A stretch of DNA of 64,000 nucleotides from the NCBI RefSeq assembly GCF_014203115.1, contig NZ_JACHIJ010000007.1, positions 227,195-291,194 on the forward strand. Reading direction: 5' to 3'. The DNA is from Afipia massiliensis (lineage in GTDB: Bacteria > Pseudomonadota > Alphaproteobacteria > Rhizobiales > Xanthobacteraceae). Every line of letters begins with the position of its first letter. Within the stretch, counting starts at the first letter, position 1. A program made the position numbers and the translations under genes. This document shows positions 26,318 to 35,663 of this stretch, one piece after another. The notes under the pieces were generated by a model. The model saw only the letters and a program-made list of their open reading frames with translations, was not told the origin of the DNA and did no database searches.

Positions 26318-27432
26318 GGTTTCTTGCCTCGCGGAATGTCGCTGGTGGATTCGCCGACCGCCGGCACCGCTCCATAGTGTCGTTGTTCGCCGATGACGAT
26401 GGAGGCGGGCGCTGGATATGCGACGACGCCGTTCGGGGTCGCGACCTCGATCCGGCGCAGATGCGGATGCGCCGACAGGTCATCCATGGTGTTGACCTCG
26501 GCGAAGGCGATGTCGGCATCGGTCAGGCGCTTGAGCAATTCGTCGCGGGTCATGGTCCTGAACACGCCGCCCACGGTGTCGTCGGTCAGTTTGCGGTTGC
26601 GGACGCGCTCGACCATGTTGCTGAAACGCGGATCGCTCGGCAGGTCCGGCATCGCCATGACCTCGGCGCAGAGTTTCTTCCACTCGCGCTCGCTCTGGAT
26701 CGAGATCAGGATGTCGCGGTCATCCTTCGACGTGAACACGCCGTAGGGCGCAATCGAGGTATGGGCGAGGCCGATGCGCTTCGGCGGCGTGCCGGCTTCG
26801 GCGTTCAGCAACGGCACGGCGAGCCAGTCGGCCATCACATCGAACATCGAAATGCGGATGTCTGCGCCTTGTCCGGTGCGCGAACGGCCAATCAGGGCTT
26901 CGAGGATCGCCGCATGCGCCGTCGCACCCGTGGCAATGTCGACGATGGACAGGCCAACGCGGGCGGGTGCATCCGGTCCGCCGGTGATCGAGGCAAGCCC
27001 GCTTTCGGCCTGAATCAGCAAGTCATAGGCTTTGCGGTCGGCATAGGGGCCGTCGTCGCCGTAACCGGAGATGGTGCAAATCACCAGTGCCGGATAATCC
27101 TCGCGCAGGCGTTCGCGCGCGAAACCGAGCTTGTCCATCGAGCCGGGCTTGAGATTCTGCACCAGCACGTCCGCGCCAGCGATCAGTTTCTCCAGCGTCT
27201 TGCGCCCATCATCGGTGGCTAGATCGATCACGACGGATTGCTTGCCGCGGTTGAGCCAGACGAAATAGCTGCTCTGGCCCTTGGCGGCGGCATCATAGCC
27301 GCGGGCGAAATCACCTTCCGGCCGCTCGACTTTAAAAACGGTCGCGCCGGCATCTGCGAGACGCGACGTACAGAACGGTGCTGCGACCGCCTGTTCGACG
27401 GCGATGACGGTTAGTCCTTCAAGCGGCAACAT
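26314..27432 (-). CDS. Class III (CaiB/BaiF) CoA-transferase
   Basis: A 372-residue member of the family III CoA-transferases, which move CoA between carboxylic acids through an aspartyl-anhydride intermediate. LPLEGLTVIAVEQAVAAPF opens the fold; VFKVERPEGDFARGYD and NRGKQSVVIDLATDDGRK are family blocks; the catalytic Asp is expected in KAYDLLIQAESGL. The start at 27432 was chosen because longer readings run into the upstream acyl-CoA dehydrogenase in another frame. Eight bases separate it from that gene, and it is coupled to the dehydratase downstream. Confidence 0.92.
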   Translation of the reverse strand: MLPLEGLTVIAVEQAVAAPFCTSRLADAGATVFKVERPEGDFARGYDAAAKGQSSYFVWLNRGKQSVVIDLATDDGRKTLEKLIAGADVLVQNLKPGSMDKLGFARERLREDYPALVICTISGYGDDGPYADRKAYDLLIQAESGLASITGGPDAPARVGLSIVDIATGATAHAAILEALIGRSRTGQGADIRISMFDVMADWLAVPLLNAEAGTPPKRIGLAHTSIAPYGVFTSKDDRDILISIQSEREWKKLCAEVMAMPDLPSDPRFSNMVERVRNRKLTDDTVGGVFRTMTRDELLKRLTDADIAFAEVNTMDDLSAHPHLRRIEVATPNGVVAYPAPASIVIGEQRHYGAVPAVGESTSDIPRGKKP

Positions 27433-27440
27433 GGTCTCTC

Positions 27441-28610
27441 TCAGTAGGAACGCGGCATGCCGAGCACATGCTCGGAAAGATGCGACAGGATCAGGTTGGT
27501 GGAGATCGGCGCAACCGAATAAAGCCGCGTTTCGCGGAATTTGCGCTCGATGTCGTATTCCTCGGCGAAGCCGAAGCCGCCATGGGTCTGGATGCAGGCG
27601 TTGGCGGCTTCGAATGACACATCGGCGGCGAGCATCTTGGCCATGTTGGCCTCCGCGCCGCAATCCTTGCCGGCTTCGTAGAGACGTGTGGCTTCCCGCA
27701 CCATCAACTCGGCCGCGCGCATGTTGGCGTAGGATTTCGCGATCGGAAACTGGATGCCTTGATTCTGGCCGATCGGGCGACCGAAGACCGAGCGCTCCTT
27801 GGCGTAGTCGCTGGCCTTTTTGATAAACCACTTGGCGTCGCCAACGCATTCCGACGCGATCAGGATGCGTTCCGCATTCATGCCCGACAGGATGTAGCGG
27901 AAGCCCCTGCCTTCCTCGCCGATCAGGTTTTCGGCAGGCACTTTCATGTTGTCGAAGAACACTTCCGTGGTCGCGTGGTTCATCATGGTGCGGATCGGCC
28001 GGATCGTCAGCCCGCCGGCCTTCTTCGCTTCCTGCATGTCGACGATGAACACCGAAAGACCATCCGTACGCTTGGCGGCCTGTTCCTTCGGCGTCGTGCG
28101 GGCCAGCAGGATCATCAGGTCGGAATATTCAGCGCGGCTGGTCCAGATCTTCTGGCCGTTGACCACGTAGTGGTCGCCCTCGCGCTTCGCGAATGTCTTG
28201 AGCGACGATGTATCCGTGCCACTGGTCGGCTCGGTGACGCCGAAAGCCTGCAGCCGCAGTTCGCCCGAAGCGATGCGCGGCAGCCACTTGGATTTCTGCT
28301 CATCGCTGCCGTGCCGCAGCAGTGTGCCCATGGTGTACATCTGGGCATGGGTGGCGCCGCCGTTGCAGCCGGCACGCTGGATTTCCTCGAGGATCGCCGC
28401 TGCCGCCGACAGCTTCAGTCCCGAGCCGCCGTATTCCTCGGGGATCAGCACCGACAGGTAGCCAGCGTCGATCAGAGCCTGCACGAACTCTTTCGGGTAC
28501 GCCATTTCGCGATCCAGCTTGCGCCAGTATTCGCCGGGGAATTGGGCGCAGAGTTTCGCTACGGATTCGCGGATGTCGGAAAAGTCTTGCTCTTGATGTG
28601 TCATGCTCAT
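27441..28610 (-). CDS. Acyl-CoA dehydrogenase
   Basis: A 389-residue FAD enzyme that introduces an alpha,beta double bond into an acyl-CoA. FAD and substrate segments are visible: QAFGVTEPTSGTDTSSLKT, YVVNGQKIWTSRAEYSD, ERSVFGRPIGQNQGIQFPIA and the C-terminal QTHGGFGFAEEYDIERKFRE. In family members the base is a Glu; CIQTHGGFGFAEEYD keeps the Glu-rich loop. Start codons at 28610 and 28604 are both possible; neither has a strong ribosome site. It is the middle gene of the P450/CoA cluster. Substrate unknown. Confidence 0.92.
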   Translation of the reverse strand: MSMTHQEQDFSDIRESVAKLCAQFPGEYWRKLDREMAYPKEFVQALIDAGYLSVLIPEEYGGSGLKLSAAAAILEEIQRAGCNGGATHAQMYTMGTLLRHGSDEQKSKWLPRIASGELRLQAFGVTEPTSGTDTSSLKTFAKREGDHYVVNGQKIWTSRAEYSDLMILLARTTPKEQAAKRTDGLSVFIVDMQEAKKAGGLTIRPIRTMMNHATTEVFFDNMKVPAENLIGEEGRGFRYILSGMNAERILIASECVGDAKWFIKKASDYAKERSVFGRPIGQNQGIQFPIAKSYANMRAAELMVREATRLYEAGKDCGAEANMAKMLAADVSFEAANACIQTHGGFGFAEEYDIERKFRETRLYSVAPISTNLILSHLSEHVLGMPRSY

Positions 28611-28721
28611 GCTTTGGCAGATTGATGATGCGCGTTCCAGCCGCGCCGGACGCGCAGCCGTATTCCGATTTTGCAACAGTGGTAGTGGCAGCCGTCGCGG
28701 GGCCGCCGGGGGCCTCGGGGC

Positions 28722-29987
28722 CTACACGTTGATGCGAACCGGCAGTTCCTCGTAGCCCTTCACGAAGCTCGAGTACACGCGCTTGGGTTCACCGACAACC
28801 TCGATGTTGTCGAACCGCTTGAGGATTTCTTCCCAGATGATCTTGAGCTGCAGATCAGCCAGCCGCATGCCGACGCAGCGGTGAATGCCGAAGCCGAACG
28901 ACATATGCGTTCGCGGCCGGGCACGGTCGATGATGAAGCTGTCCGGATTCTCGATCACCTCGCCGTCGCGATTTCCTGAGACGTACCACATCACGACGCG
29001 GTCGCCCTTCTTGATCAGCTTGCCGCCGAGTTCGGTATCCTGCAGCGCCGTGCGGCGCATATGGGCCAACGGGGTCTGCCAGCGGATCACTTCGGGGACG
29101 AAGCTGTCGATCAGCGCATGGTTGTCGCGCAGCTTGTCGTACTGGTCCGGGTTCTCGTTGAGCGCCAGTACCGAGCCGGTCATCGAGTTGCGGGTGGTGT
29201 CGTTGCCGCCGACGATCAGCAAAATGAGGTTGCCGAGCAGTTCGTCGCGGTTCATGTGACGCGTCGCGTCGCTGTGCGCCATCATCGAGATCAGGTCGTT
29301 GCCGGGATTCTTGACGCGCTCGTTCCAGAGCCGGATGAAATAGTCTGCGCATTCGCCAAGCTCCCGCAGCCGCTGTTCCTCGCTGTCGTAGATTCCGCTT
29401 TTTGGCAGGGCGGTCGCAAGGTCAGACCAGCGCGTCAGCATGCGGCGGTCTTCCCACGGGAAGTCGAACAGCGTGGCCAGCATCTGGGTGGTGAGTTCGA
29501 TGGACACCCGATCGACCCAGTTGAAGGTCTCGTTGCGCGGCAGGTTATCGAGGATGTCGGAGGCTCGCTCGCGGATCAGGATCGCGAGCCGGTCGAGATG
29601 CACCGGCGTGAACATCGGCGACACCGTCTTGCGCTGCGGGCCGTGCTTCGGCTCGTCCATCGCGATGAAACTCGGCCAGTTGTAGTTCTCGCTCACGTCA
29701 CGCAGGCTGATGCCGCCATATTTGACGTCCGACGAGAAGATCGCGGCGTTGGTATCGACATGCATGATGTCGTTGTACTTGGTCACCGACCAGTAATCGC
29801 CGACCGGGCAGGTCGTGCAGTAGTGCACCGGCTCTTCCTTGCGAAGCCGCTCGAAATAGGGCCACAGCGTGTCGCTGCGAAACAGTTCGGGCGCGCCGAC
29901 GTGGAATTCCGAGAGCGGCATCGAATAGGCCTTCTCGCGCGCGGCCTTCTGGCGCTCGTCGCGGGCCATGCTGATCGTTCCGTGCAT
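28722..29987 (-). CDS. Cytochrome P450, CYP153-like (copy 1)
   Basis: A 421-residue soluble bacterial P450. The I-helix oxygen-binding motif is GGNDTTRN, the K-helix ExxR is in PEVIRWQ, and the haem loop is FGFGIHRCVGMRLAD with the proximal Cys. The overall pattern (ERLRKEEPVHYC, QMLATLFDFPWEDRR, the C-terminal VYSSFVKGYEELPV) resembles the CYP153 family, which hydroxylates alkanes or fatty chains at the terminal carbon; that assignment is from memory of the family. GGGGAAG lies before the ATG at 29987. A close paralogue sits directly upstream. No ferredoxin or reductase gene is adjacent. Confidence 0.9.
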   Translation of the reverse strand: MHGTISMARDERQKAAREKAYSMPLSEFHVGAPELFRSDTLWPYFERLRKEEPVHYCTTCPVGDYWSVTKYNDIMHVDTNAAIFSSDVKYGGISLRDVSENYNWPSFIAMDEPKHGPQRKTVSPMFTPVHLDRLAILIRERASDILDNLPRNETFNWVDRVSIELTTQMLATLFDFPWEDRRMLTRWSDLATALPKSGIYDSEEQRLRELGECADYFIRLWNERVKNPGNDLISMMAHSDATRHMNRDELLGNLILLIVGGNDTTRNSMTGSVLALNENPDQYDKLRDNHALIDSFVPEVIRWQTPLAHMRRTALQDTELGGKLIKKGDRVVMWYVSGNRDGEVIENPDSFIIDRARPRTHMSFGFGIHRCVGMRLADLQLKIIWEEILKRFDNIEVVGEPKRVYSSFVKGYEELPVRINV

Positions 29988-30063
29988 CGTTCGCTTCCCC
30001 ATTCCAAGACGTAAATTTCATGGCGCGTATCACGCCGAATTCTTATTGCCGATGCCGGCTTTG

Positions 30064-31335
30064 CTATGACGCCAGCCGCACCGGGAGGGTCTCGTAGCCC
30101 TTGACGAAACTGGAATACACCCGATGTGGCGGCTCCACCACTTCGATATTGTCGTAGCGCTTGAGAATCTCCTCCCAAACGATCTTCAATTGTAGTTCCG
30201 CTAGGCGAATTCCAACGCAGCGGTGAATGCCGAAGCCGAACGACAGGTGCTGACGGGGGCGGGCGCGATCGATGATGAAGCTGTCGGGGTTCTCGATCAC
30301 TTCGTCGTCGCGATTGCCCGAAACATACCACATCACAACCTTGTCGCCCTTTTTGATCGTTTTGCCGCGGAGTTCGGTATCCTGCAGCGCGGTGCGGCGC
30401 ATATGCGCCAGCGGCGTCTGCCAGCGGATGACTTCCGGCACCATGCTGTCGACCAGGGCGTGGTTGTCGCGCAGTTTTTGATATTCGCGGGGATTCTGAT
30501 TCAGCGCGAAAAGGCCGCCGGAGAGCGAGTTGCGGGTGGTGTCGTTGCCGCCGACGATCAGCAGGATGAGATTTCCCAGAAACGTCTTGGGGTCCATGTC
30601 GCGGGTTGCTTCCGCATGCGCCATCATCGAGATGAGGTCGCTTTTCGGCGCAGCATTGATCCGCTCGTTCCACAGCCTTGAGAAATAGGCCGCGCATTCC
30701 TGCAATTCGGCCTGCCGGGCATCCTCTGACGCGATGATCTCGGTGTTGCCAGGCAGGGCGGTGGCGACGTCGGACCAGCGGGTCAGCTTGCGGCGATCCT
30801 CCCACGGAAAATCAAACAAGGTCGCGAGCATCTGGGTGGTGAGCTCGATCGAGACCCGGTCGACCCAGTCGAAGGTGGCGTTACGCGGTAGTGAATCCAG
30901 GCACTGCGCGGCGCGCTGACGGATTGTGCCGGCAAGCTGGTCGAGGTGGGTGGGCGTGAACATTGGCGCGACGGTTTTGCGCTGCGCACTGTGTTTTGGC
31001 TGATCCATGGCGATGAACATCGGACGGCGGAATTCAGGCGGCGCATCGCGGATCGTGATTCCGCCGAGACTCGATTCCGACGAATAGATTTGATGATTGG
31101 TCTCGACATGCATGATGTCGTTGTACTTCATCACCGACCAGTAAGGACCGAACTGGCTGTCCTTGCAGTAGTGGACAGGGTCCTCCTTCCGCAGCCGCTC
31201 GAAATAGGGCCAGAACGTATCGTTGCGGAAAAGGTCGGGGTCGCCTGGATTGAAATCCGCGAGCGGAGTTGAATAGGCCTTGTCGCGCGCCGCCTTCTGC
31301 TCGGAGCTTTGCGCAAGATCCAGCGTGCCGTGCAT
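30064..31335 (-). CDS. Cytochrome P450, CYP153-like (copy 2)
   Basis: A 423-residue paralogue of the P450 at 28722-29987, roughly three quarters identical by eye and collinear throughout, so the pair arose by tandem duplication. Both begin MHGT. It keeps GGNDTTRN, PEVIRWQ and the haem loop FGFGIHRCVGIRLAE. Differences cluster in the B-C region and around NTEIIASEDARQAELQ, places where substrate contacts often lie. GAGGGAG precedes the ATG. It is the first gene of the minus-strand cluster, so the promoter probably lies in 31336-31610. Substrate unknown. Confidence 0.9.
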   Translation of the reverse strand: MHGTLDLAQSSEQKAARDKAYSTPLADFNPGDPDLFRNDTFWPYFERLRKEDPVHYCKDSQFGPYWSVMKYNDIMHVETNHQIYSSESSLGGITIRDAPPEFRRPMFIAMDQPKHSAQRKTVAPMFTPTHLDQLAGTIRQRAAQCLDSLPRNATFDWVDRVSIELTTQMLATLFDFPWEDRRKLTRWSDVATALPGNTEIIASEDARQAELQECAAYFSRLWNERINAAPKSDLISMMAHAEATRDMDPKTFLGNLILLIVGGNDTTRNSLSGGLFALNQNPREYQKLRDNHALVDSMVPEVIRWQTPLAHMRRTALQDTELRGKTIKKGDKVVMWYVSGNRDDEVIENPDSFIIDRARPRQHLSFGFGIHRCVGIRLAELQLKIVWEEILKRYDNIEVVEPPHRVYSSFVKGYETLPVRLAS

Positions 31336-31610
31336 CGCGCGTCTCCCTCAAACCGCTTCCGTGGTTGATCCCGGAGGCTTGTCGTTGGAGGAATTACACC
31401 CGCTCGCAGGCGATGAGGCAAGCACGACCGCTGTCGTCGGAGGCCAGGCCTGTTGGCTTGGAACCCTGCGATCGGCCGTTCCACTGCGCGCAGTGGTAAA
31501 AATATATGCAACCTGAAGGTGAAAATACGAGAACCCGCACGCGGATAAAGCTTGGTTAACGGATTCGGCTTATCCTTCGCTCGTCTCACCTAGAAACGGG
31601 AGCGTTCGAA

Positions 31611-33092
31611 ATGCAATTGTTTAAGTCTTCTCAGGAGCTTACAGCAAAGCTAGACGCGCTTAGTAAATCTCAGGCGGTGATCGAGTTTAACCTCGATGGC
31701 ACAATTGTGACAGCTAATCCGAATTTCCTGAATGCCATGGGATATCGGCTGGACGAGATTCAGGGGAAGCACCACAGCATTTTCGTCGATCCCGAACTTC
31801 GCGAGCGGGCGGAATACCGCGAGTTCTGGGATGCCCTGCGCCGGGGTGAGTACCAGTCGCGCGAATTCCCGCGCGTCGCCAAGGGCGGCCGGCCCGTCTG
31901 GATCCAAGCCTCGTACAACCCGCTGATGGATCGCGGCGGCAAGCCGTACAAGGTGGTCAAGTTCGCCACCGACATCACCGAGCAGAAGCTGAAGAGCGCT
32001 GATTATGAAGGCCAGATCGCGGCCATTCAGAAGTCGCAGGCGGTGATCGAATTCAACCTCGACGGCACGATCATCACAGCGAACGAGAATTTTCTGAGCA
32101 CGCTCGGTTATCGGCTGGACGAAATCCAGGGCAAGCATCACGGCATGTTCGTCGAGCCTCAGTATCGCGACAGCGCCGCCTACCGCGACTTCTGGGATTC
32201 GCTGCGCCGTGGCGACTATCAGGCGGCCGAATACAAGCGCGTCGGCAAGGGCGGCAAGGCGATCTGGATTCAAGCCTCCTACAATCCGATCCGGGGCGCG
32301 GACGGCAAACTCGCCAAGGTGGTCAAGTTCGCCACCGACACCACCGCTCAGGTTGAGGACCGCCTTCGCCGTGGCGAAGTGCAGAAATCCATCGACATCG
32401 ATCTGGGGCAGATTACGGAGGCTGTGGCTTCGACGTCCGAGCGGGTGACGTCGGCGGCGAGTGCATCGACGCAGACGTCGTCCAACATGCAGGCTGTCGC
32501 GTCCGGCGCGGAGGAGCTTGCAGCCTCCGTTGGAGAAATCAGCCGTCAGGCTGCGGACGCGCTCACCATCTCGCTGCAGGCGGTCCAGCAGGCTAACGAG
32601 ACAAGCGCCATCGTGTCGGGCCTTGCAATAGCCGCCCAGAAGATCGGCGATGTGGTCAAGCTCATCAACAACATTGCCGAACAGACCAATCTGCTCGCGC
32701 TCAATGCCACCATCGAGGCGGCGCGAGCCGGCGACGCGGGCAGGGGCTTCGCTGTCGTGGCGTCGGAAGTCAAAAGCCTTGCGACCCAGACCGCCAAGGC
32801 GACCGACGAAATCAGCGCGCAAATCGCCGAGGTTCAGGGAACCACGACCAGCGCGGTGAATGTTATCGAGGCGATCACCCAGACGATCTCCCGCATCAAT
32901 GAGATTTCATCGGCGATTGCGGCCTCCGTCGAAGAGCAAGCATCCGTTACGCAGAGCATTTCCGCCAACATGCAGGTTGCAGCGAAAGGCGTGACCGACA
33001 TCAACTCCAACATGAACGACATCGCGGACGCCACGCGGTCCGTCGATGCGTCGACCCGCAAGGTGCGGGAGGCCTCACGCGCGCTGGCGTAA
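31611..33092 (+). CDS. Soluble chemoreceptor with two PAS domains (methyl-accepting chemotaxis protein)
   Basis: A 493-residue cytoplasmic receptor with no membrane helix. Two PAS domains occupy residues ~15-125 and ~137-247 and are near duplicates: both contain [25 protein letters not shown] and WIQASYNP. A signalling helix bundle follows, with the hairpin tip [20 protein letters not shown] that contacts CheA and CheW. PAS-PAS-MCP order is known from BdlA-like and Aer-like receptors that sense redox or small ligands; whether this one binds haem or FAD cannot be told. A GGAG box lies upstream. It is 11 kb from the che genes. Confidence 0.94.
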   Translation: MQLFKSSQELTAKLDALSKSQAVIEFNLDGTIVTANPNFLNAMGYRLDEIQGKHHSIFVDPELRERAEYREFWDALRRGEYQSREFPRVAKGGRPVWIQASYNPLMDRGGKPYKVVKFATDITEQKLKSADYEGQIAAIQKSQAVIEFNLDGTIITANENFLSTLGYRLDEIQGKHHGMFVEPQYRDSAAYRDFWDSLRRGDYQAAEYKRVGKGGKAIWIQASYNPIRGADGKLAKVVKFATDTTAQVEDRLRRGEVQKSIDIDLGQITEAVASTSERVTSAASASTQTSSNMQAVASGAEELAASVGEISRQAADALTISLQAVQQANETSAIVSGLAIAAQKIGDVVKLINNIAEQTNLLALNATIEAARAGDAGRGFAVVASEVKSLATQTAKATDEISAQIAEVQGTTTSAVNVIEAITQTISRINEISSAIAASVEEQASVTQSISANMQVAAKGVTDINSNMNDIADATRSVDASTRKVREASRALA

Positions 33093-33311
33093 CGCAACAC
33101 CGCGCACCCAATTGCCGGCGAAATGTCAGATACAAGACATTTTGCCGTCTCACTTTATGGCCATCTCTCCCGTGTCCGGGGCAGGATTGCCGCACGGAAG
33201 GCGCCAGCATGTTCCGGCCCTTTCGCCTCTTCTCCCCGCAACCGGCCCGTGGCATTGTCCGCCAAACAAGGGCCGGCTTTCGTCAAAAAAGCCTGCCCCG
33301 GGAGAAAACTG

Positions 33312-34484
33312 ATGATTCCGAACGCGCACAGTATGTTCAATTTCGATCTCGGCGAGACCGCGGATGCGATCCGCGAAACCGTTCGTGATTTCTCGGCGAA
33401 CGAAATCGCGCCGCGCGCCGAAGAGATCGACAAGAGCAATCAATTTCCGCGCGACCTCTGGCCCAAGCTGGGCGCGCTCGGCCTGCACGGGATCACCGTC
33501 GAGGAAGAGTACGGCGGCTCGGGACTGGGCTATCTCGAACATTGTATCGCCGTGGAGGAAATATCGCGCGGTTCCGCGTCGGTGGGCCTGTCCTACGGCG
33601 CGCATTCCAACCTTTGCGTCAACCAGATTCGGCGCAATGGTAACGAAGCTCAAAAGCGAAAGTATCTCCCGAAGCTGATCTCCGGCGAGCACGTCGGTGC
33701 GCTGGCGATGTCGGAACCGGGTGCAGGGTCGGACGTCGTGTCGATGAAGACGCGCGCGGAGAAGAAGGGCGACCGGTACATCATCAACGGCAACAAGATG
33801 TGGATCACCAACGGGCCGATCGCGGAGACGCTGGTGGTTTACGCCAAGACCGATCCCGCGGCGGGATCGCGCGGCATGACCGCGTTCCTGATCGAAAAGG
33901 GCATGAAGGGATTTTCCACGGCGCAGAAGCTCGACAAACTCGGCATGCGCGGCTCTGATACGGCCGAACTGGTGTTCGAGGATTGCGAAGTCCCCGAAGA
34001 GAATGTGCTGGGCCACGTCGGTCGCGGCGTCAATGTACTGATGTCCGGCCTCGATTACGAGCGTGTGGTGCTGGCGGCAGGGCCGCTGGGCATCATGCAG
34101 GGCTGCCTCGATGTGGTGATGCCTTATATTCACGAGCGCAAGCAGTTCGGCGAGCCGATTGGCAGCTTCCAACTCGTGCAGGGAAAAGTTGCCGACATGT
34201 ATGTGGCGATGAATGCCTCGCGCGCCTACGTCTATGCGGTGGCGAAGGCTTGCGATCGTGGCGAGACCACGCGCGAGGACGCCGCAGGCGCGATCCTCTA
34301 CGCAGCAGAACGCGCGACCCAGTGTGCGCTGGATGCGATCCAGTTGCTTGGTGGCAACGGTTACATCAACGACTATCCGACCGGGCGGCTGCTGCGCGAC
34401 GCGAAGCTCTACGAGATCGGCGCTGGCACCAGCGAAATCCGGCGCATGCTGATCGGACGCGAGCTGTTTGAAAAGACGGCGTGA
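33312..34484 (+). CDS. ivd: Isovaleryl-CoA dehydrogenase-like acyl-CoA dehydrogenase
   Basis: A 390-residue FAD flavoprotein of leucine breakdown that converts isovaleryl-CoA to 3-methylcrotonyl-CoA. Family blocks are [35 protein letters not shown], and [19 protein letters not shown]; the Glu in DYERVVL sits where the unusual catalytic Glu of isovaleryl-CoA dehydrogenase lies (in the G helix rather than near the C-terminus). [19 protein letters not shown] is also characteristic. A GGGAGAA box precedes the ATG at 33312; a longer reading from 33123 has no ribosome site. The methylcrotonyl-CoA carboxylase genes that often follow are absent here. Confidence 0.9.
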   Translation: MIPNAHSMFNFDLGETADAIRETVRDFSANEIAPRAEEIDKSNQFPRDLWPKLGALGLHGITVEEEYGGSGLGYLEHCIAVEEISRGSASVGLSYGAHSNLCVNQIRRNGNEAQKRKYLPKLISGEHVGALAMSEPGAGSDVVSMKTRAEKKGDRYIINGNKMWITNGPIAETLVVYAKTDPAAGSRGMTAFLIEKGMKGFSTAQKLDKLGMRGSDTAELVFEDCEVPEENVLGHVGRGVNVLMSGLDYERVVLAAGPLGIMQGCLDVVMPYIHERKQFGEPIGSFQLVQGKVADMYVAMNASRAYVYAVAKACDRGETTREDAAGAILYAAERATQCALDAIQLLGGNGYINDYPTGRLLRDAKLYEIGAGTSEIRRMLIGRELFEKTA

Positions 34485-34504
34485 GGGCGTCGACCATCCG
34501 TCGG

Positions 34505-34594
34505 CGTCATTGCGAGCGAAGCGAAGCAATCCAGACCGAAACGTCGTCAAACGAGAACTGGATTGCTTCGTCGCGAGTGCTCCTCGCAATGACG
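34505..34594. repeat. Dispersed palindromic repeat (CGTCATTGCGAG type)
   Basis: Outer arms CGTCATTGCGAG (34505-34516) and CTCGCAATGACG (34583-34594) and inner arms GAAGCAATCCAG and CTGGATTGCTTC form a long hairpin just after ivd. It is a common intergenic repeat in Bradyrhizobium relatives and may end or stabilise the ivd transcript. Confidence 0.8.
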
Positions 34595-34621
34595 GAGCGG
34601 ACGGCAGCGACCGAATAGAAC

Positions 34622-35437
34622 TTACCTCGGTAAATTATTCACCTTCGCGACCCACGCGCGCACATCGGGTAGCACGTCGGGCAATACGCCGCGAACTTCC
34701 TCGACCGTCATGCCGGCCTTGATGCGCGGGTCGTAGAGAATGTTCATGATGTACTGGTCGTACACGCCGAAGAATCCCATCGAGACCTGATCGTTGAACA
34801 TCGTCCACGGCACCGTGTCCGTGTCGTTGATCGGCCCAAGCGATTGCAGCAGCTCCTCGTAGGCGCAATCGAGAAATACGAAGTTGCCGTTGTCGACGGT
34901 AAGGATCACATCCGAACGCTGGATCTCGTAGTTCTCGTTCTTGCGGAATCCCGACAGACACTGCGGGTCCAGCGAGTCGTGGATTTCCTTGGCCTTCTCC
35001 GCGCCAAAGAACGCGGTGATCGTTTTTTGAAGGTCGCGGTCGCGGACCATGGTGATGATGCTATTGGCATCGTCGCGCTTGTCTGCCATCGCAATATCGA
35101 GGTGCTGTACCCGCATCGCAATGTCGCGGACAACCTTGCCGATCTGCTTGCGCCGGTCAGCGCGGGCTGAGCCATCGATAAAGATGCGCACCGGCATCTG
35201 GTATTTGCGGATGCGGTCAACGCGGCCAGCGAGATGATACTCCGCGCCGAATGCCGTCTTCATGAAGCCGTCGATGATCTGTCCGTCGGTGAAGACCTTT
35301 TTCTCGCTGCGCTGGCGCGCGCTGATGCTGGGTGTTTCCGCAAGGGCCGACGGCAACGATGCGGTGCCGAGCGCGAGGCAACCCACCATGGCGGCGATGC
35401 CCGATGTTAGCCGCCGTATTGTCGCGGATGTGTCCAT
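34622..35437 (-). CDS. Exported DUF2927-like protein
   Basis: A 271-residue secreted protein. The signal peptide (LTSGIAAMVGCLALGTASL, cleavage near ALAET) precedes a mature domain with VFTDGQIIDGFMKTAFGAEYH, FLDCAYEELLQSLGPIND and QVSMGFFGVYDQYIMNILYD. These resemble DUF2927, an uncharacterised periplasmic family with a protease-like fold in some predictions. Two Cys residues in the mature part could form a disulfide. The start at 35437 gives a proper signal peptide; a longer reading from 35533 does not. Confidence 0.75.
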   Translation of the reverse strand: MDTSATIRRLTSGIAAMVGCLALGTASLPSALAETPSISARQRSEKKVFTDGQIIDGFMKTAFGAEYHLAGRVDRIRKYQMPVRIFIDGSARADRRKQIGKVVRDIAMRVQHLDIAMADKRDDANSIITMVRDRDLQKTITAFFGAEKAKEIHDSLDPQCLSGFRKNENYEIQRSDVILTVDNGNFVFLDCAYEELLQSLGPINDTDTVPWTMFNDQVSMGFFGVYDQYIMNILYDPRIKAGMTVEEVRGVLPDVLPDVRAWVAKVNNLPR

Positions 35438-35505
35438 CGCAATTGAGCTAGCCGTCACACCGGCGTCGTGCAAGGGAGTCGGTGGCCGGCTGGCGACAAA
35501 ATAAC

Positions 35506-35640
35506 AAAGCCGGCCATAGCGCGTGTTCCGCAAAAGTGGATACCGGTTTTGCGATCAGAACACGCGCTCTTTTTATTCAGAGCATTTTCTGACGGCTAAC
35601 CGGATTCCACTTAGCCGGAAAATGCTCTAGGGCCGGCTTT
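35506..35640. repeat. Two palindromic repeats nested inside terminator-like arms
   Basis: Outer arms AAAGCCGGCC (35506-35515) and GGCCGGCTTT (35631-35640) match the stem of the rpoH terminator in this window but are 115 bases apart. Between them are two palindromes: AGCGCGTGTTC/GAACACGCGCT (35518-35568) and AGAGCATTTTC/GAAAATGCTCT (35579-35628), both from the dispersed family with a core like GTGGATACCGGTTTT. The layout suggests repeats inserted into a terminator loop downstream of the L,D-transpeptidase gene. Confidence 0.7.
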
Positions 35641-35663
35641 GGAAGAGCTTTGCAGGGAGAACG

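Noticed and set aside
31545..31575. Possible flagellar sigma-28 promoter before the chemoreceptor gene
   Set aside because: TAAAGCTT is present but the downstream GCCGATAA-like box is not at the right distance; only a partial match.
34468..34722. 84-codon plus-strand frame after ivd
   Set aside because: Most of it is translated dispersed repeat, a frequent source of false genes.
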